From the NCBI RefSeq assembly GCF_900103365.1, contig NZ_LT629703.1, positions 6,682,501 to 6,746,500 on the forward strand: 64,000 nucleotides of DNA, written 5' to 3'. Each line of letters opens with the position of its first letter. Position 1 is the stretch's first letter. Shown piece after piece: positions 25,513-34,450 of this stretch. Below the pieces are notes generated by a model, which saw only the letters and a program-made list of their open reading frames with translations, had not been told where the DNA came from and searched no databases. The DNA is from Afipia sp. GAS231. Lineage in GTDB: Bacteria > Pseudomonadota > Alphaproteobacteria > Rhizobiales > Xanthobacteraceae. The translations under genes were made by a program, and so were the position numbers.

Positions 25513-25887
25513 GGCCGACTGGAGCCGCGCGGTCGGTGTGCGAGCGATGACGGCCGCATGATCTTTGACTCAGACAGCCACCGTTTTTGAGCGCGCTTCC
25601 CTCCGAATTTTGAACCCGCCTCAAAGTTCGAGCAGCTTCGCCCGAAGGTGCGGTTGAACGCATCATGCCGATTTTAGGTGTTGCATACGCTTGCACCGGA
25701 TCGCGGCTTGATCGGTTCCGCGGCGCGTGTGCATTCGGGCTTTCGTGTACACCATGTGTGCACTGAGAATGCGAAATGGCATGATTTGGCTTCCGATCGG
25801 AGCGGATGTGATCCTGGAGAAACCGGAGTAAATAGGCTCACGCGCGCCAGATTTGCCAGTCGGTCCAATCCCTTATAGGATCGACTG
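25513..25887. other. Intergenic region upstream of dusA
   Basis: 375 bases without a convincing gene. The only notable content is the tandem GTGTACAC/GTGTGCAC element at 25744-25768, which matches the one at 3891-3915. No clear promoter box or terminator was seen. Confidence 0.5.
25744..25768 (+). repeat. Tandem GTGTRCAC element, copy 2
   Basis: GTGTACAC (25745-25752) and GTGTGCAC (25756-25763) are spaced 11 bp apart and followed by TGAGA. Of 25 bases, 22 are identical to 3891-3915 in the same orientation. Confidence 0.5.
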
Positions 25888-26904
25888 GTGACAAAAAAGC
25901 CTAACGAAATGAATGACTTAGACCATCGTTTTTCCGTGGCCCCGATGATGGACTGGACCGACCGGCATTGCCGCGTCTTCCACCGTCTGATGACGCGGCG
26001 TGGGCGGCTTTACACGGAGATGCTGACGACCGGCGCCATCATTCATGGCGATCGCCAGCGGCTGCTCGGGTTTGATGCCAGCGAGCATCCGGTGGCGTTG
26101 CAGCTTGGCGGTTCCGATTCCGCTGCGCTCGCGACGGCGGCAAAGATCGGCGAGGATTTCGGCTACGACGAAATCAATCTCAATGTCGGCTGTCCGTCCG
26201 ACCGGGTGAAAGACGGCCGGTTCGGCGCCTGCCTGATGGCGGAGCCTGCGCTCGTTGCCGAAGGCGTGGCCGCGATGAAGCGCGCGGTGAAAATTCCCGT
26301 CACCGTCAAATGCCGGATCGGCATCGACGATCAGGATCCGGAAGTTGCGCTCGACGTGCTGGCGCGCGGCGTGATCGCAGCCGGCAGCGACGCGCTGATC
26401 GTGCATGCGCGCAGAGCCTGGCTCAACGGATTGTCGCCGAAGGAAAACCGCGACATCCCGCCGCTCGATTACGACAGGGTCTATCGGCTGAAGGTCGCAT
26501 TGCCCGATGTGCCCATCATCATCAACGGCGGCATCGACAGCATCGCGCAAGCAAGGCAACACCTCGATCACGTCGACGGTGTGATGCTGGGGCGGGCAGC
26601 CTATCAGGAGCCGTGGCGGCTGCTCAACGTCGATCCCGAGCTGTTCGGCGAGGCGGCACCGTATGCGACGATGAAGGACGTGTTCGCGGCGATGCTGCCC
26701 TATATCGAGGAGCAACTCGCGCAGGGCACGCGGCTGCATTCGATGACGCGGCATTTCGTCGGCGCGTTCCACGGCGTCAAGGGTGCGCGGGCGTTCCGCC
26801 GCCATCTCGCCGAAAACGGCGTCAGGGCAGGGGCCGGCGTCAACGTGCTGGTCGATGCGATGGCGCTAGTTGACGACGCTGCGGCCGCGGCGATGGCTGC
26901 CTGA
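25888..26904 (+). CDS. dusA: tRNA-dihydrouridine synthase A
   Basis: 338 residues from the GTG at 25888; the ATG at 25909 (MNDLDHRF) is an equally possible start. DusA motifs are SVAPMMDWTDRHCR, YTEMLTTGAIIHGDR, the catalytic cysteine in INLNVGCPSDRV, VTVKCRIGIDD and ALIVHARRAWLNGLSPKENR. The C-terminal helical domain recognises tRNA. It reduces uridines in the D-loop of tRNA using FMN and NADPH. Its 3' end overlaps the convergent protease gene by 39 bases. dusA is a known integration site for certain genomic islands, but I see no integrase here. Confidence 0.95.
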   Translation: MTKKPNEMNDLDHRFSVAPMMDWTDRHCRVFHRLMTRRGRLYTEMLTTGAIIHGDRQRLLGFDASEHPVALQLGGSDSAALATAAKIGEDFGYDEINLNVGCPSDRVKDGRFGACLMAEPALVAEGVAAMKRAVKIPVTVKCRIGIDDQDPEVALDVLARGVIAAGSDALIVHARRAWLNGLSPKENRDIPPLDYDRVYRLKVALPDVPIIINGGIDSIAQARQHLDHVDGVMLGRAAYQEPWRLLNVDPELFGEAAPYATMKDVFAAMLPYIEEQLAQGTRLHSMTRHFVGAFHGVKGARAFRRHLAENGVRAGAGVNVLVDAMALVDDAAAAAMAA

Positions 26905-27453
26905 GCCGTTGATGCTTCCCGTATTGATGCTGCCGGTGACGTCGGGATAGCCGTGCAGCTTCAACCTGTCGGCCTGCACGCCCCAGCTCTCCAGCCGGTC
27001 GAGAAAACTCATGCCGAGCAAGTTGGTCTTCATCTGCCCGCGCGGCACCACCAGTGCCGGAATTGACTTCTCGACGAGATGACCGACCGCGAGACGATCC
27101 AGCGTCAGCCGCGCCGCCTTGGTATGACCGCCGGCGGTTTCGACGTCGACATTGTATTCCAGCATCTCGAGCGGCAGTCCGATCGCCTTTGCGGTTTCCC
27201 AGGTCAGCACCACCGAGGTCGCGCCGGTGTCGATCACCATCGGCGCCCTGACGCCGTTGATCTTGACGTTGAGCGCGAATTCGCCGGCCTGGCTGCGCGC
27301 AATCTCGACCGCAGGTGCCGGTTTCACGACGCTCCGGCCCAGCATGTGCGACATCTGTTCGCTGGCGCGCGCGATCTGATCGGGGTCGCCATAGGCGATC
27401 ACGGCGCCGGCGGTAGCGGCGAGCATCAGGACAACGAGTAGGAAGCGGCTCAT
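26866..27453 (-). CDS. Retropepsin-like aspartic protease family protein
   Basis: 195 residues. A single N-terminal membrane anchor or signal (LLVVLMLAATAGAVIAYG) is followed by a retroviral-protease-like domain with the active-site motif VIDTGATSVVL and a later hydrophobic LLGMSFLDRLESWG. This matches the TIGR02281-type clan AA protease family. The active site should face the periplasm. The C-terminal tail after TGSINTGSINGSG is basic and probably disordered. It converges on dusA, with 39 bases of overlapping coding sequence. Confidence 0.88.
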   Translation of the reverse strand: MSRFLLVVLMLAATAGAVIAYGDPDQIARASEQMSHMLGRSVVKPAPAVEIARSQAGEFALNVKINGVRAPMVIDTGATSVVLTWETAKAIGLPLEMLEYNVDVETAGGHTKAARLTLDRLAVGHLVEKSIPALVVPRGQMKTNLLGMSFLDRLESWGVQADRLKLHGYPDVTGSINTGSINGSGSHRRGRSVVN

Positions 27454-27481
27454 GGCGCGCCTCCATCGATGGCTCGTCCGA

Positions 27482-27685
27482 TCAACCGCGTTCCGGCTGC
27501 GGCGTCATCGGCGCGAGGCCGGCCTCCGCCATGCGCGCCGCCAGCCCCTCCATCACGGCCAGCCGCTCCGCGCGCTCCATCTTGTGCCAGCGCGCGATCT
27601 CCGGAAGCGTTCGTCCGCAGCCGAAGCAGAGCTTGGTCCTGGGATCCATCATGCAGACTGCGATACACGGCGTTTCTTTGCTCAT
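27482..27685 (-). CDS. DUF1289 family cysteine-rich small protein
   Basis: 67 residues. TPCIAVCMMDPRTKLCFGCG with the following RTLPEIARWHKM is the DUF1289 signature: four cysteines in a C-x3-C-x8-C-x2-C arrangement, likely binding metal, and a W-x-x-M helix. The family occurs widely in proteobacteria without a settled function. It lies between the retropepsin gene and a histidine kinase, all on the minus strand. Confidence 0.88.
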   Translation of the reverse strand: MSKETPCIAVCMMDPRTKLCFGCGRTLPEIARWHKMERAERLAVMEGLAARMAEAGLAPMTPQPERG

Positions 27686-27721
27686 TGTGGAAGTGTGAAA
27701 TGGTTCGCCCGCTTGTGCAAG

Positions 27722-29323
27722 CTACAGTCCGGTTCCGGCACTCATGATCGGTTTGTTGCGCGCCCGGCCCTTTTCTTCGACGGGAGCGGTCGCGTTTTCC
27801 GGCTGCAACGGCGGGGCTTCCTCGGCCATCGGCGCCAAGGCCGACATCACCCGCTCCGGCGGGAAGGTGACGATGACTTCGGTGCCGATCCGCAGCTTCG
27901 ATTTCAGCGTAAAAGTGCCACCGTGCATGTCGATCAGGCTTTTCGCGATCGGCAGGCCCAGGCCCGCGCCTTGCTCGGCCGACTTGATCGAGTTGGAGCC
28001 CTGGCCGAACGACGCCAGCACGATCGGGATTTCGTCCTCGGCGATGCCGGAGCCGGTGTCCTTGACGCTCAGATACTGGCCGCCCGACGCGGTCCAGCCG
28101 ACCTTCAGCCAGATCTCGCCGCCTTGCGGGGTGAACTTGATCGAGTTCGACAGCAGGTTGAGCACGATCTGGCGGGAGGCACGTTCGTCGCCCCAGATTC
28201 GCGGCATGCCCTGCTCGAACACTTCGTGGATGGTGATGCCGCGGCTGGTCGCGCGCAGTTTCAGCAGATGATGGCAGTCGGCGACGACGTGCACCAGCGA
28301 CACCGCTTCCTCGTTGAGCTCGTAGCGGCCGGCCTCGATCCGCGACAAATCGAGAATCTCGTTGATCAGGTTGAGCAGATGGACGCCGGAATTGTGAATG
28401 TCGGCGGAATATTCCTTGTAGACCGGCACGGTATGCGGGCCGAAAATCTCGCTCTTCATCACCTCGGAGAAACCGAGAATCGCATTCAGCGGCGTGCGCA
28501 ATTCGTGGCTCATCTGCGCCAGGAACCGCGATTTGGCGACGTTGGCGGATTCGGCGCGGTGCCGCGCTTCGTCGGAAATCGCTTTGGCCTGTTCGAGCTC
28601 GCCGATCAGCGCGTCCTTTTCGGCGCGCGCTTCCAGCGTCGCCAGCGTCGTCGAGTGCAGGCGGTGCGCCAGCAGCGCGAAATAGCCCTCGGCGGCGAGC
28701 GCCAGCAGCGCCAGCACGTAGTTGTCGAACGTACCGGCCAGCACGAAGTTGAGCGCGATCGCGGCCGTCACCGGCGCGGTTGCCGCCAGTGCTGCGATCG
28801 GCAGGCTCGCGGCCAGCATGCTCGATACCGCGATCACCAGCAGCATCAGGAACATCATCATCGTGTTGGAGACGACGTCGAGCCCCGCCGGATGGATCAG
28901 GATTGCTGTCCAGCACAGTCCGTAGAGCAGGTCGAGCAGTACGAAGCGGGTGCGCCATTTCCTCGTCGCGGCGAGCGAAGGTTTTTCGGCAAGGAACTTT
29001 CCGCAGTTGCGGATGATCGCGGCGTGGATGCAGAGCATGCCGACGGTCCAGGCCGCCGACCAGAGCGGTTGCATCCAGAGGCCGAATAGCACGCCGGTGG
29101 CAACCACCAGCAACATCACGACATAGGAGGCCGACATCCGGGTCTGGGCGTATTGCCGGAGCAGTTCGGTGTCGAAAGCCGGGCGGGTTCCCGACGTCGA
29201 CGTTAACCGATCGCGCGCCTCGCGAACCCGCTGCGCCGCGACGCGCCGGCTGTTGACCGGCACAGCTGCAGGCGTTTCGGCCGGAAGCTGGACAACTTCG
29301 GGCTTTTCTGCGGGATTACTCAT
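27722..29323 (-). CDS. Membrane-bound sensor histidine kinase
   Basis: 533 residues. The first 60 are proline-rich and cytoplasmic. About six hydrophobic segments follow (65-220), with no large periplasmic domain. A coiled coil (225-262) leads to the HisKA box with His273 in FLAQMSHELRTPLNAILGFS. The ATPase shows NLLSNSIKFTPQGG, DTGSGIAEDEIP and GLGLPIAKSLIDMHGG. The overall layout resembles alphaproteobacterial cell-cycle or PdhS-type kinases, but I cannot name the pathway. No response regulator is adjacent. I start at the ATG 29323 rather than four codons upstream. Confidence 0.88.
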   Translation of the reverse strand: MSNPAEKPEVVQLPAETPAAVPVNSRRVAAQRVREARDRLTSTSGTRPAFDTELLRQYAQTRMSASYVVMLLVVATGVLFGLWMQPLWSAAWTVGMLCIHAAIIRNCGKFLAEKPSLAATRKWRTRFVLLDLLYGLCWTAILIHPAGLDVVSNTMMMFLMLLVIAVSSMLAASLPIAALAATAPVTAAIALNFVLAGTFDNYVLALLALAAEGYFALLAHRLHSTTLATLEARAEKDALIGELEQAKAISDEARHRAESANVAKSRFLAQMSHELRTPLNAILGFSEVMKSEIFGPHTVPVYKEYSADIHNSGVHLLNLINEILDLSRIEAGRYELNEEAVSLVHVVADCHHLLKLRATSRGITIHEVFEQGMPRIWGDERASRQIVLNLLSNSIKFTPQGGEIWLKVGWTASGGQYLSVKDTGSGIAEDEIPIVLASFGQGSNSIKSAEQGAGLGLPIAKSLIDMHGGTFTLKSKLRIGTEVIVTFPPERVMSALAPMAEEAPPLQPENATAPVEEKGRARNKPIMSAGTGL

Positions 29324-29489
29324 CAAACAACACAAATCCTGCCCGCGAACGGCGCGAGCTTTTGCATTGTCTATCTGTGGCGCGAAATCATTAACCCTTA
29401 CCTTAAAGGGCTAAAGAATCTCGTTAACGGGAGGTTAAATTAACTTTTAGGGACAAGCTCAACGCAGAGGCAGCGTGCAGGCTCCAGCC

Positions 29490-29607
29490 GTCATTGCGAG
29501 GAGCGTAAGCGACGAAGCAATCCACTCTTTTGTCGCGGAGAGAATGGATTGCTTCGCGGAGCCTGTCATCGGGCGGGCGTTCGCCCGACCCGTTGGCTCG
29601 CAATGAC
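29490..29607. repeat. Dispersed palindromic intergenic repeat (bradyrhizobial)
   Basis: The element opens with GTCATTGCGAGGAGCG and closes with CTCGCAATGAC. Inside, GAAGCAATCCA pairs with TGGATTGCTTC, and GGGCGGGCG/CGCCCGACC form a second hairpin. Such mosaic palindromes are scattered through Bradyrhizobium and Rhodopseudomonas genomes. It lies between two minus-strand genes. Confidence 0.75.
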
Positions 29608-29634
29608 AGCGAAGGTGACGCCCGTCGATTTTCC

Positions 29635-30504
29635 TTACCGCTGCAACCGTGCCAGCAGGCTCGACGTATCCCAGCGCTTGCCGCCCATCTTCTCGACTTC
29701 CGAGTAGAATTGATCGACCAGCGCGGTCACCGGCAGGTTGGCGCCGTTGCGGCGGGATTCGGCGATGCAGATCGAGAGGTCCTTGCGCATCCATTCGACC
29801 GCGAAGCCGAAGTCGAATTTGCCGTCGTTCATGGTCTTGTAGCGGTTTTCCATCTGCCAGGATTGCGCGGCACCCTTCGAGATGGTCTCGATCACGGCCG
29901 CAACGTCGAGGCCGGATTTCTTGGCGAAGTGAATGCCCTCCGAGAGGCCCTGAACGAGGCCGGCGATGCAGATCTGGTTGACCATTTTGGTGAGCTGGCC
30001 GGAACCCGCGGGTCCGAGCAGCTTGCACATCCGCGCATAGGCCGCGATCACAGGCTCGGCGCCGGCATAGGCGTCGTCCTTGCCGCCGCACATCACGGTC
30101 AGCACGCCGTTTTCGGCGCCGGCCTGTCCGCCGGACACCGGCGCGTCGATGAAGCTGAAACCAGCCTTGGTGGCGGCGGCATCGAGTTCCCGGGCGACCT
30201 CGGCGGAAGCGGTGGTGTGGTCGACGAAGGTCGCGCCCTTCTTCATGCCGGCAAAGGCGCCGTCGGCGCCGATGGTGACCGCGCGCAAATCATTGTCGTT
30301 GCCGACGCAGCACATCACGAAATCCTGGCCTTCGGCGGCGGCTTTCGGTGTTGCCGCGGTCTTGCTGCCGAACTTGTCGGCCCATTCCTTCGCCTTGGCC
30401 GCGGTGCGGTTGTACACGGTCACCTCGTGGCCGCCTTTTTTCACCAGATGTCCTGCCATCGGGAAACCCATGACGCCGAGACCGAGAAAAGCGACTTTAG
30501 CCAT
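29635..30504 (-). CDS. 3-hydroxyisobutyrate dehydrogenase-family NAD(P)-dependent oxidoreductase
   Basis: 289 residues. The Rossmann motif is GLGVMGFPMAGHL. The substrate motif is DAPVSGGQAGAENGVLTVMC. The catalytic lysine lies in GSGQLTKMVNQI, and a later conserved KDL occurs in WMRKDLSICI. Family members oxidise beta-hydroxyacids or reduce semialdehydes. The exact substrate (3-hydroxyisobutyrate, glyoxylate/succinic semialdehyde) cannot be told from the sequence. Confidence 0.85.
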   Translation of the reverse strand: MAKVAFLGLGVMGFPMAGHLVKKGGHEVTVYNRTAAKAKEWADKFGSKTAATPKAAAEGQDFVMCCVGNDNDLRAVTIGADGAFAGMKKGATFVDHTTASAEVARELDAAATKAGFSFIDAPVSGGQAGAENGVLTVMCGGKDDAYAGAEPVIAAYARMCKLLGPAGSGQLTKMVNQICIAGLVQGLSEGIHFAKKSGLDVAAVIETISKGAAQSWQMENRYKTMNDGKFDFGFAVEWMRKDLSICIAESRRNGANLPVTALVDQFYSEVEKMGGKRWDTSSLLARLQR

Positions 30505-30736
30505 GTGTGCTACCTTGTCTTACCTTGGGGTTTTCTTGTGGGTTTTGACCGGACATTGAACTGGCCGGACGGTGTTCTCTGCGTTTTCGAGAGCCGGAGA
30601 GGGGGCTCGGGAGGCGGGAGCCGCACCATAAACCCTGCGCCATGAAGGGCAACCGCCTTCGTTTGGCTGCAGGGGCCGGTTTTGTGCTAGGGTCGGGCGC
30701 GCGTTTAAGACTTCACAAAAAAGGGAGTGACATCGC

Positions 30737-31174
30737 ATGGGCGTCAGCGTGGGCGTGCTTGACCATTTCAATATCCGGACCCGGAAGCTTGCCGACACGG
30801 TCCGGTTCTATGAGGACGTCATGGGGCTGGAAAAGGGCCCCCGGCCCAACTTCGCCTTCCCGGGCGCCTGGATGTACAGCGAGGGCAAGGCGGTGGTGCA
30901 TCTGGTCGATATTTCCAAGACCGACGAGCCGCAGAAGCCGGATTCCGGCGTGGTCCACCACGTCGCGTTTGCCAGCTCCGGCTTCGACGGCATGAAGAAG
31001 CGGCTGGAGTCCAAGGGTATGGCCTATGATAGCCGGCAGGTTCCGGGCGGCGATCTCTGGCAGATCTTCGTCGATGACCCCAATGGCGTCATGATCGAAC
31101 TGAACTACGAGGCTGCCAAGGAAGGCGGCGTCGCGGCGCCCGCCGAGACCCGGGAAGATATCGGGACGAGGTAG
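30737..31174 (+). CDS. VOC (glyoxalase/dioxygenase superfamily) protein
   Basis: 145 residues with one vicinal-oxygen-chelate module. LDHFNIRTRKLADTVRFYED supplies the first metal histidine, VHHVAFASSGFDGMKKRL the second, and IFVDDPNGVMIELNYE the glutamate. These would bind one divalent metal. The size and lack of further motifs fit a generic glyoxalase/bleomycin-resistance-type protein. It is 58 bases upstream of the Mrp ATPase gene and may be co-transcribed. Confidence 0.85.
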   Translation: MGVSVGVLDHFNIRTRKLADTVRFYEDVMGLEKGPRPNFAFPGAWMYSEGKAVVHLVDISKTDEPQKPDSGVVHHVAFASSGFDGMKKRLESKGMAYDSRQVPGGDLWQIFVDDPNGVMIELNYEAAKEGGVAAPAETREDIGTR

Positions 31175-31232
31175 CCTTTTGGGCGGTAACGTCCTATCTG
31201 TCGCATCGAGCTATTATCCAGGAGATGCGCGG

Positions 31233-32396
31233 GTGAGCGTTACGCAGCAACAGGTTATCGATGCCCTCGCCAAGGTGGCGTCGCCGCGCGGCGTCGCCTT
31301 GAGCAACGCCAACGTGCTGTCGGCGATCACGGTGACCGATGGCAAGGTGTTCTTTTCGATCAATGTCGACGCGGCGGAAGCCCGCGCCTGGGAAAGCGTG
31401 CGCGCGCAGGCCGAGGCCGCGGTGCGCGCCATCCCCGGCGTCACCGTCGCCATGATCGCGCTGACCGCCGAGCGCAAGGCGGGATCGCCGGCGCCAGCAT
31501 CTCGGCCCGCGCCGCATTCTCATCCGCATTCTCATGCGGCTGCGCCGAGGCCCGGCGTGCAGCCGGTCGCGGCCCACAAGCCGCCACAAAGCCCGGCGTC
31601 GCCGATGTCCAAGCAATCGGAAATTCCGGGCGTCGCCGCCGTCATCGCGGTCGCATCGGGCAAGGGCGGTGTCGGCAAATCGACCACCGCGCTCAACCTG
31701 GCGCTGGGCCTGCGTGATCTCGGCCTGCGCGTCGGCCTGCTCGACGCCGACATCTACGGCCCTTCGGTGCCGCGGCTGACCGGCATTCACGAAAAACCTG
31801 TACTCGACGACAACCGCAAGATGATCCCGATCCAGCGCTTCGGGTTGTCGATCATGTCGATCGGTTTTCTGGTCGAGGAAGATACCGCGATGATCTGGCG
31901 CGGTCCGATGGTGATGTCGGCAATCACCCAGATGCTGCGCGACGTGGCGTGGGGCACGCTCGATATTCTCGTCGTCGATATGCCGCCCGGCACCGGCGAC
32001 GCGCAACTGACGCTGGCGCAGAACGTGCCGCTGAAGGGCGCGGTCATCATCTCGACCCCGCAGGACCTTTCCCTGATCGACGCGCGGCGCGGGCTCGCGA
32101 TGTTCAGGAAGGTCAACGTGCCCGTGCTCGGCATCGTCGAGAACATGAGCTATTTCCAGTGCCCGGAGTGCGGCACGCGATCCGACATTTTCGGCCACGG
32201 CGGCGCGCGGCACGAGGCGGAGCGGCTGGGCGTGCCGTTCCTCGGCGAGATCCCGCTGCACATGTCGATTCGGACGAGTTCGGATGCCGGTAATCCGGTG
32301 GTCGCCAGCGAGCCCGACGGGCCGCACGCGGCGATTTATCGCGCCATCGGCGTCCAGGTTCGCGACCAGCTCAAGGGCGCCATCGCCGCGGCCTGA
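31233..32396 (+). CDS. Mrp/NBP35-type P-loop ATPase (iron-sulfur cluster carrier)
   Basis: 387 residues. An N-terminal DUF59/MIP18-like domain (about 1-90) is followed by a His- and Pro-rich linker (PAPHSHPHSHAAAPRPG). The deviant Walker A motif is ASGKGGVGKSTTALNLALGL, with MPPGTGDAQLTLAQNVPL further on. The CxxC in CPECGTRSDIFG would bind a bridging 4Fe-4S cluster between monomers. It delivers clusters to apoproteins in the cytoplasm (ApbC in enterobacteria). The GTG at 31233 follows CAGGAGATG. The His-rich linker may bind metal. Confidence 0.92.
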   Translation: MSVTQQQVIDALAKVASPRGVALSNANVLSAITVTDGKVFFSINVDAAEARAWESVRAQAEAAVRAIPGVTVAMIALTAERKAGSPAPASRPAPHSHPHSHAAAPRPGVQPVAAHKPPQSPASPMSKQSEIPGVAAVIAVASGKGGVGKSTTALNLALGLRDLGLRVGLLDADIYGPSVPRLTGIHEKPVLDDNRKMIPIQRFGLSIMSIGFLVEEDTAMIWRGPMVMSAITQMLRDVAWGTLDILVVDMPPGTGDAQLTLAQNVPLKGAVIISTPQDLSLIDARRGLAMFRKVNVPVLGIVENMSYFQCPECGTRSDIFGHGGARHEAERLGVPFLGEIPLHMSIRTSSDAGNPVVASEPDGPHAAIYRAIGVQVRDQLKGAIAAA

Positions 32397-32723
32397 CGCG
32401 GCGTTTTCCAAAGCGCTTTCAAGCGAAAGCCTGCCTCGGACCTGGATGGCGTTGTGGCTTCCGGTCCGCGAACAAGCGCGCCGCCAGCGCGCGCCGGATG
32501 TCCGCGATCGAGAGACGAGCGGGTGAAGCACTGGCGTCCCCCGCGGGCCGGTCGCCAAAGCGGACATCGATCTCCTGCCTCAGCACGCTCGGGATTCCCG
32601 GCGGGATTCTCGTTCAAGTCGGGATTCTCTTTCACGTTCGCTGCTTCGAATGTTCGGTCATCAGCGTGAAATATGTCGCTGCGACACTTGGAGTCCCGAC
32701 AATGAGTATTCCGGAGGCTGATA
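32397..32723. other. Intergenic region before the phosphodiesterase gene
   Basis: 327 bases. It begins with a degenerate stretch (GCGTTTTCCAAAGCGCTTTC) resembling the bradyrhizobial dispersed repeat seen at 36481. GGGATTC occurs three times within about 40 bases (near 32590-32635). No gene or clear promoter was found. Confidence 0.4.
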
Positions 32724-34319
32724 ATGATTTTTGGGAAGATGACCCTGGGGCTGCTGGCCGGCGTTGCCTTCAGCGCGACCGCACAGGCCGCCGACATCGA
32801 TCGCGTCCTGCTCATCAGCGTGGACGGACTGCACGCTCTCGACGTAGCGCGCTACGTTGAAGGGCATCCGAACTCCGCCCTGGCCGAACTATCCCGCCAC
32901 GGCATCACCTACAGCAACGCCCGCACGCCTGCCAACTCCGATTCGTTTCCCGGGCTGCTGGCGCTGGTGACCGGCGGCTCGCCAATCAGCCATGGTCTGT
33001 TCTATGACGTAAGCTATGACCGCACCCTGTTTGATCCTGGCAACCTGACCTGCCAGGGCCCAGCCGGCAACATGATGGTGTTCGATGAAAGCATCGACAA
33101 GTACAACAGCAACAATGTCTCCCAGAATGTGATCGATCCGAAGATGCTGCCGCGCGGACGCAACGAGTTCGGCCAGTGCGTCGCGGTCTATCCCCACAAT
33201 GCCATCCGTACCAATACGATCTTCGAAGTCGTCAAGAGCAAGGGCGGTCGTACCGCATGGGCGGACAAGCACCCCGCCTATGATCTCGTCAACGGCCCGT
33301 CGGGCAAGGGCGTGGACGATCTCTACACGCCGGAAATCACCAACGTGAACGGTCTCGACGCTACGGTCAGCGTCGATTGCACGGTTGCGAACGACCAGCT
33401 GAAGGTCGCCGCCATCATCAAGGAAATCGGCGGCCTCACCCACGATGGCTTGCCTGCCGGTGGCGCGCCGAAGCTGTTCGGAATGAACTTCCAGGCGGTG
33501 AGCGTCGGGCAAAAGCTGGCCAAGGATAACCAGGACGGCAGTTGCGGTCAGAGCACCCACGCGGGCCAGCCCGGCGGCTACATCGACGGCGCCGGGACGC
33601 CGACCGCGGTGCTGGCCTTCGGTCTGCAGAAGACCGACGAAGCCTTGGGCAGCATGATCCAGGCTCTCAAGAGCCGCGGCCTGTACGAGTCCACGCTGTT
33701 CATTGTCAGTGCCAAGCACGGCCAGTCGCCGATCAACCCGGCCAAGGTCAACAAGCCGGGTCATTTCGCCGACCTCGTTGCCGCGCTGCCGGACGCCGGA
33801 ACGAATCCGGGTGCACAGGCCATCGCCAGCGCCAATGCCTGCTCGACCGGTGCGTGCGGTTTCGTGCAGGATGACGACATCGCGCTGATCTGGCTGCAGG
33901 ATCAAACCAAGACCCCGGCGGCGATCGACTATCTGAACGCCAATGCCAAGGCCTTGTTCATTGAGGAGGTGCTCGGCGGTGACGACCTGAAGCTCAAGTT
34001 CAACGATCCGGCGCACGACAGCCGCACACCCGATATAATCGTCCAGCCCGTCTACGGCACCGTCTATACCTCGTCGAGCAAGAAGAACGCCGAGCATGGC
34101 GGCTTCAGCTTCGGCGACACCAACGTCGGGCTGATTGTTTCCAATCCCCGCTTTCCCAGCGTTACCCTCAAAACTCCCGTCGCCACCTCGCAGGTTGCGC
34201 CGACGATCTTGCAAGCGCTCCAAATCGAACCCGAAGCGCTCAATTCCGTGCGCGTCGAGCGCACATCGGTACTGCCCGGCCTATGGGACAAGCGCCAGGA
34301 AGGCCATTGGGACCGCTGA
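32724..34319 (+). CDS. Secreted alkaline-phosphatase-superfamily phosphodiesterase
   Basis: 531 residues. A signal peptide (1-22, ending AQA) precedes the metal-binding start DRVLLISVDGLHALD. The nucleophile region is TPANSDSFPGLLALVTGG, where a serine or threonine takes the phosphoryl group. SAKHGQSPI and NAEHGGFSFGDTNVGLIVSN provide the remaining metal ligands. This is the type I phosphodiesterase/nucleotide pyrophosphatase fold. It should act in the periplasm or outside the cell. Cysteine pairs suggest disulfides. The substrate is unknown. A strong terminator follows. Confidence 0.85.
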   Translation: MIFGKMTLGLLAGVAFSATAQAADIDRVLLISVDGLHALDVARYVEGHPNSALAELSRHGITYSNARTPANSDSFPGLLALVTGGSPISHGLFYDVSYDRTLFDPGNLTCQGPAGNMMVFDESIDKYNSNNVSQNVIDPKMLPRGRNEFGQCVAVYPHNAIRTNTIFEVVKSKGGRTAWADKHPAYDLVNGPSGKGVDDLYTPEITNVNGLDATVSVDCTVANDQLKVAAIIKEIGGLTHDGLPAGGAPKLFGMNFQAVSVGQKLAKDNQDGSCGQSTHAGQPGGYIDGAGTPTAVLAFGLQKTDEALGSMIQALKSRGLYESTLFIVSAKHGQSPINPAKVNKPGHFADLVAALPDAGTNPGAQAIASANACSTGACGFVQDDDIALIWLQDQTKTPAAIDYLNANAKALFIEEVLGGDDLKLKFNDPAHDSRTPDIIVQPVYGTVYTSSSKKNAEHGGFSFGDTNVGLIVSNPRFPSVTLKTPVATSQVAPTILQALQIEPEALNSVRVERTSVLPGLWDKRQEGHWDR

Positions 34320-34341
34320 GTGCTGAGATCAACGAACCGCT

Positions 34342-34379
34342 AAAGCCGAGGGGTCCGGTGCCCCTCGGCTTTTCTTTTC
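34342..34379 (+). terminator. Rho-independent terminator after the phosphodiesterase gene
   Basis: A 10-bp stem AGCCGAGGGG/CCCCTCGGCT with a 7-base loop is followed by TTTTCTTTT, a textbook intrinsic terminator. Confidence 0.9.
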
Positions 34380-34450
34380 TCCCAATTGGGCTCGGTTCTT
34401 GAACCCATGTCGCTCATGGACACCTTCGAAAACCGTTTTTCCACAAACTG

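Noticed and set aside
3891..25768. Calling the 4-25 kb respiratory block a mobile island with att sites
   Set aside because: There is no integrase, the composition matches the surroundings, and fixLJ-fixK2 is core in Bradyrhizobium. The repeats are reported only as an open question.
27452..29089. A 545-residue plus-strand open frame opposite the histidine kinase
   Set aside because: It has an Arg/Gln/His-rich antisense composition with no domain, while the minus strand encodes a complete kinase with H, N and G boxes.
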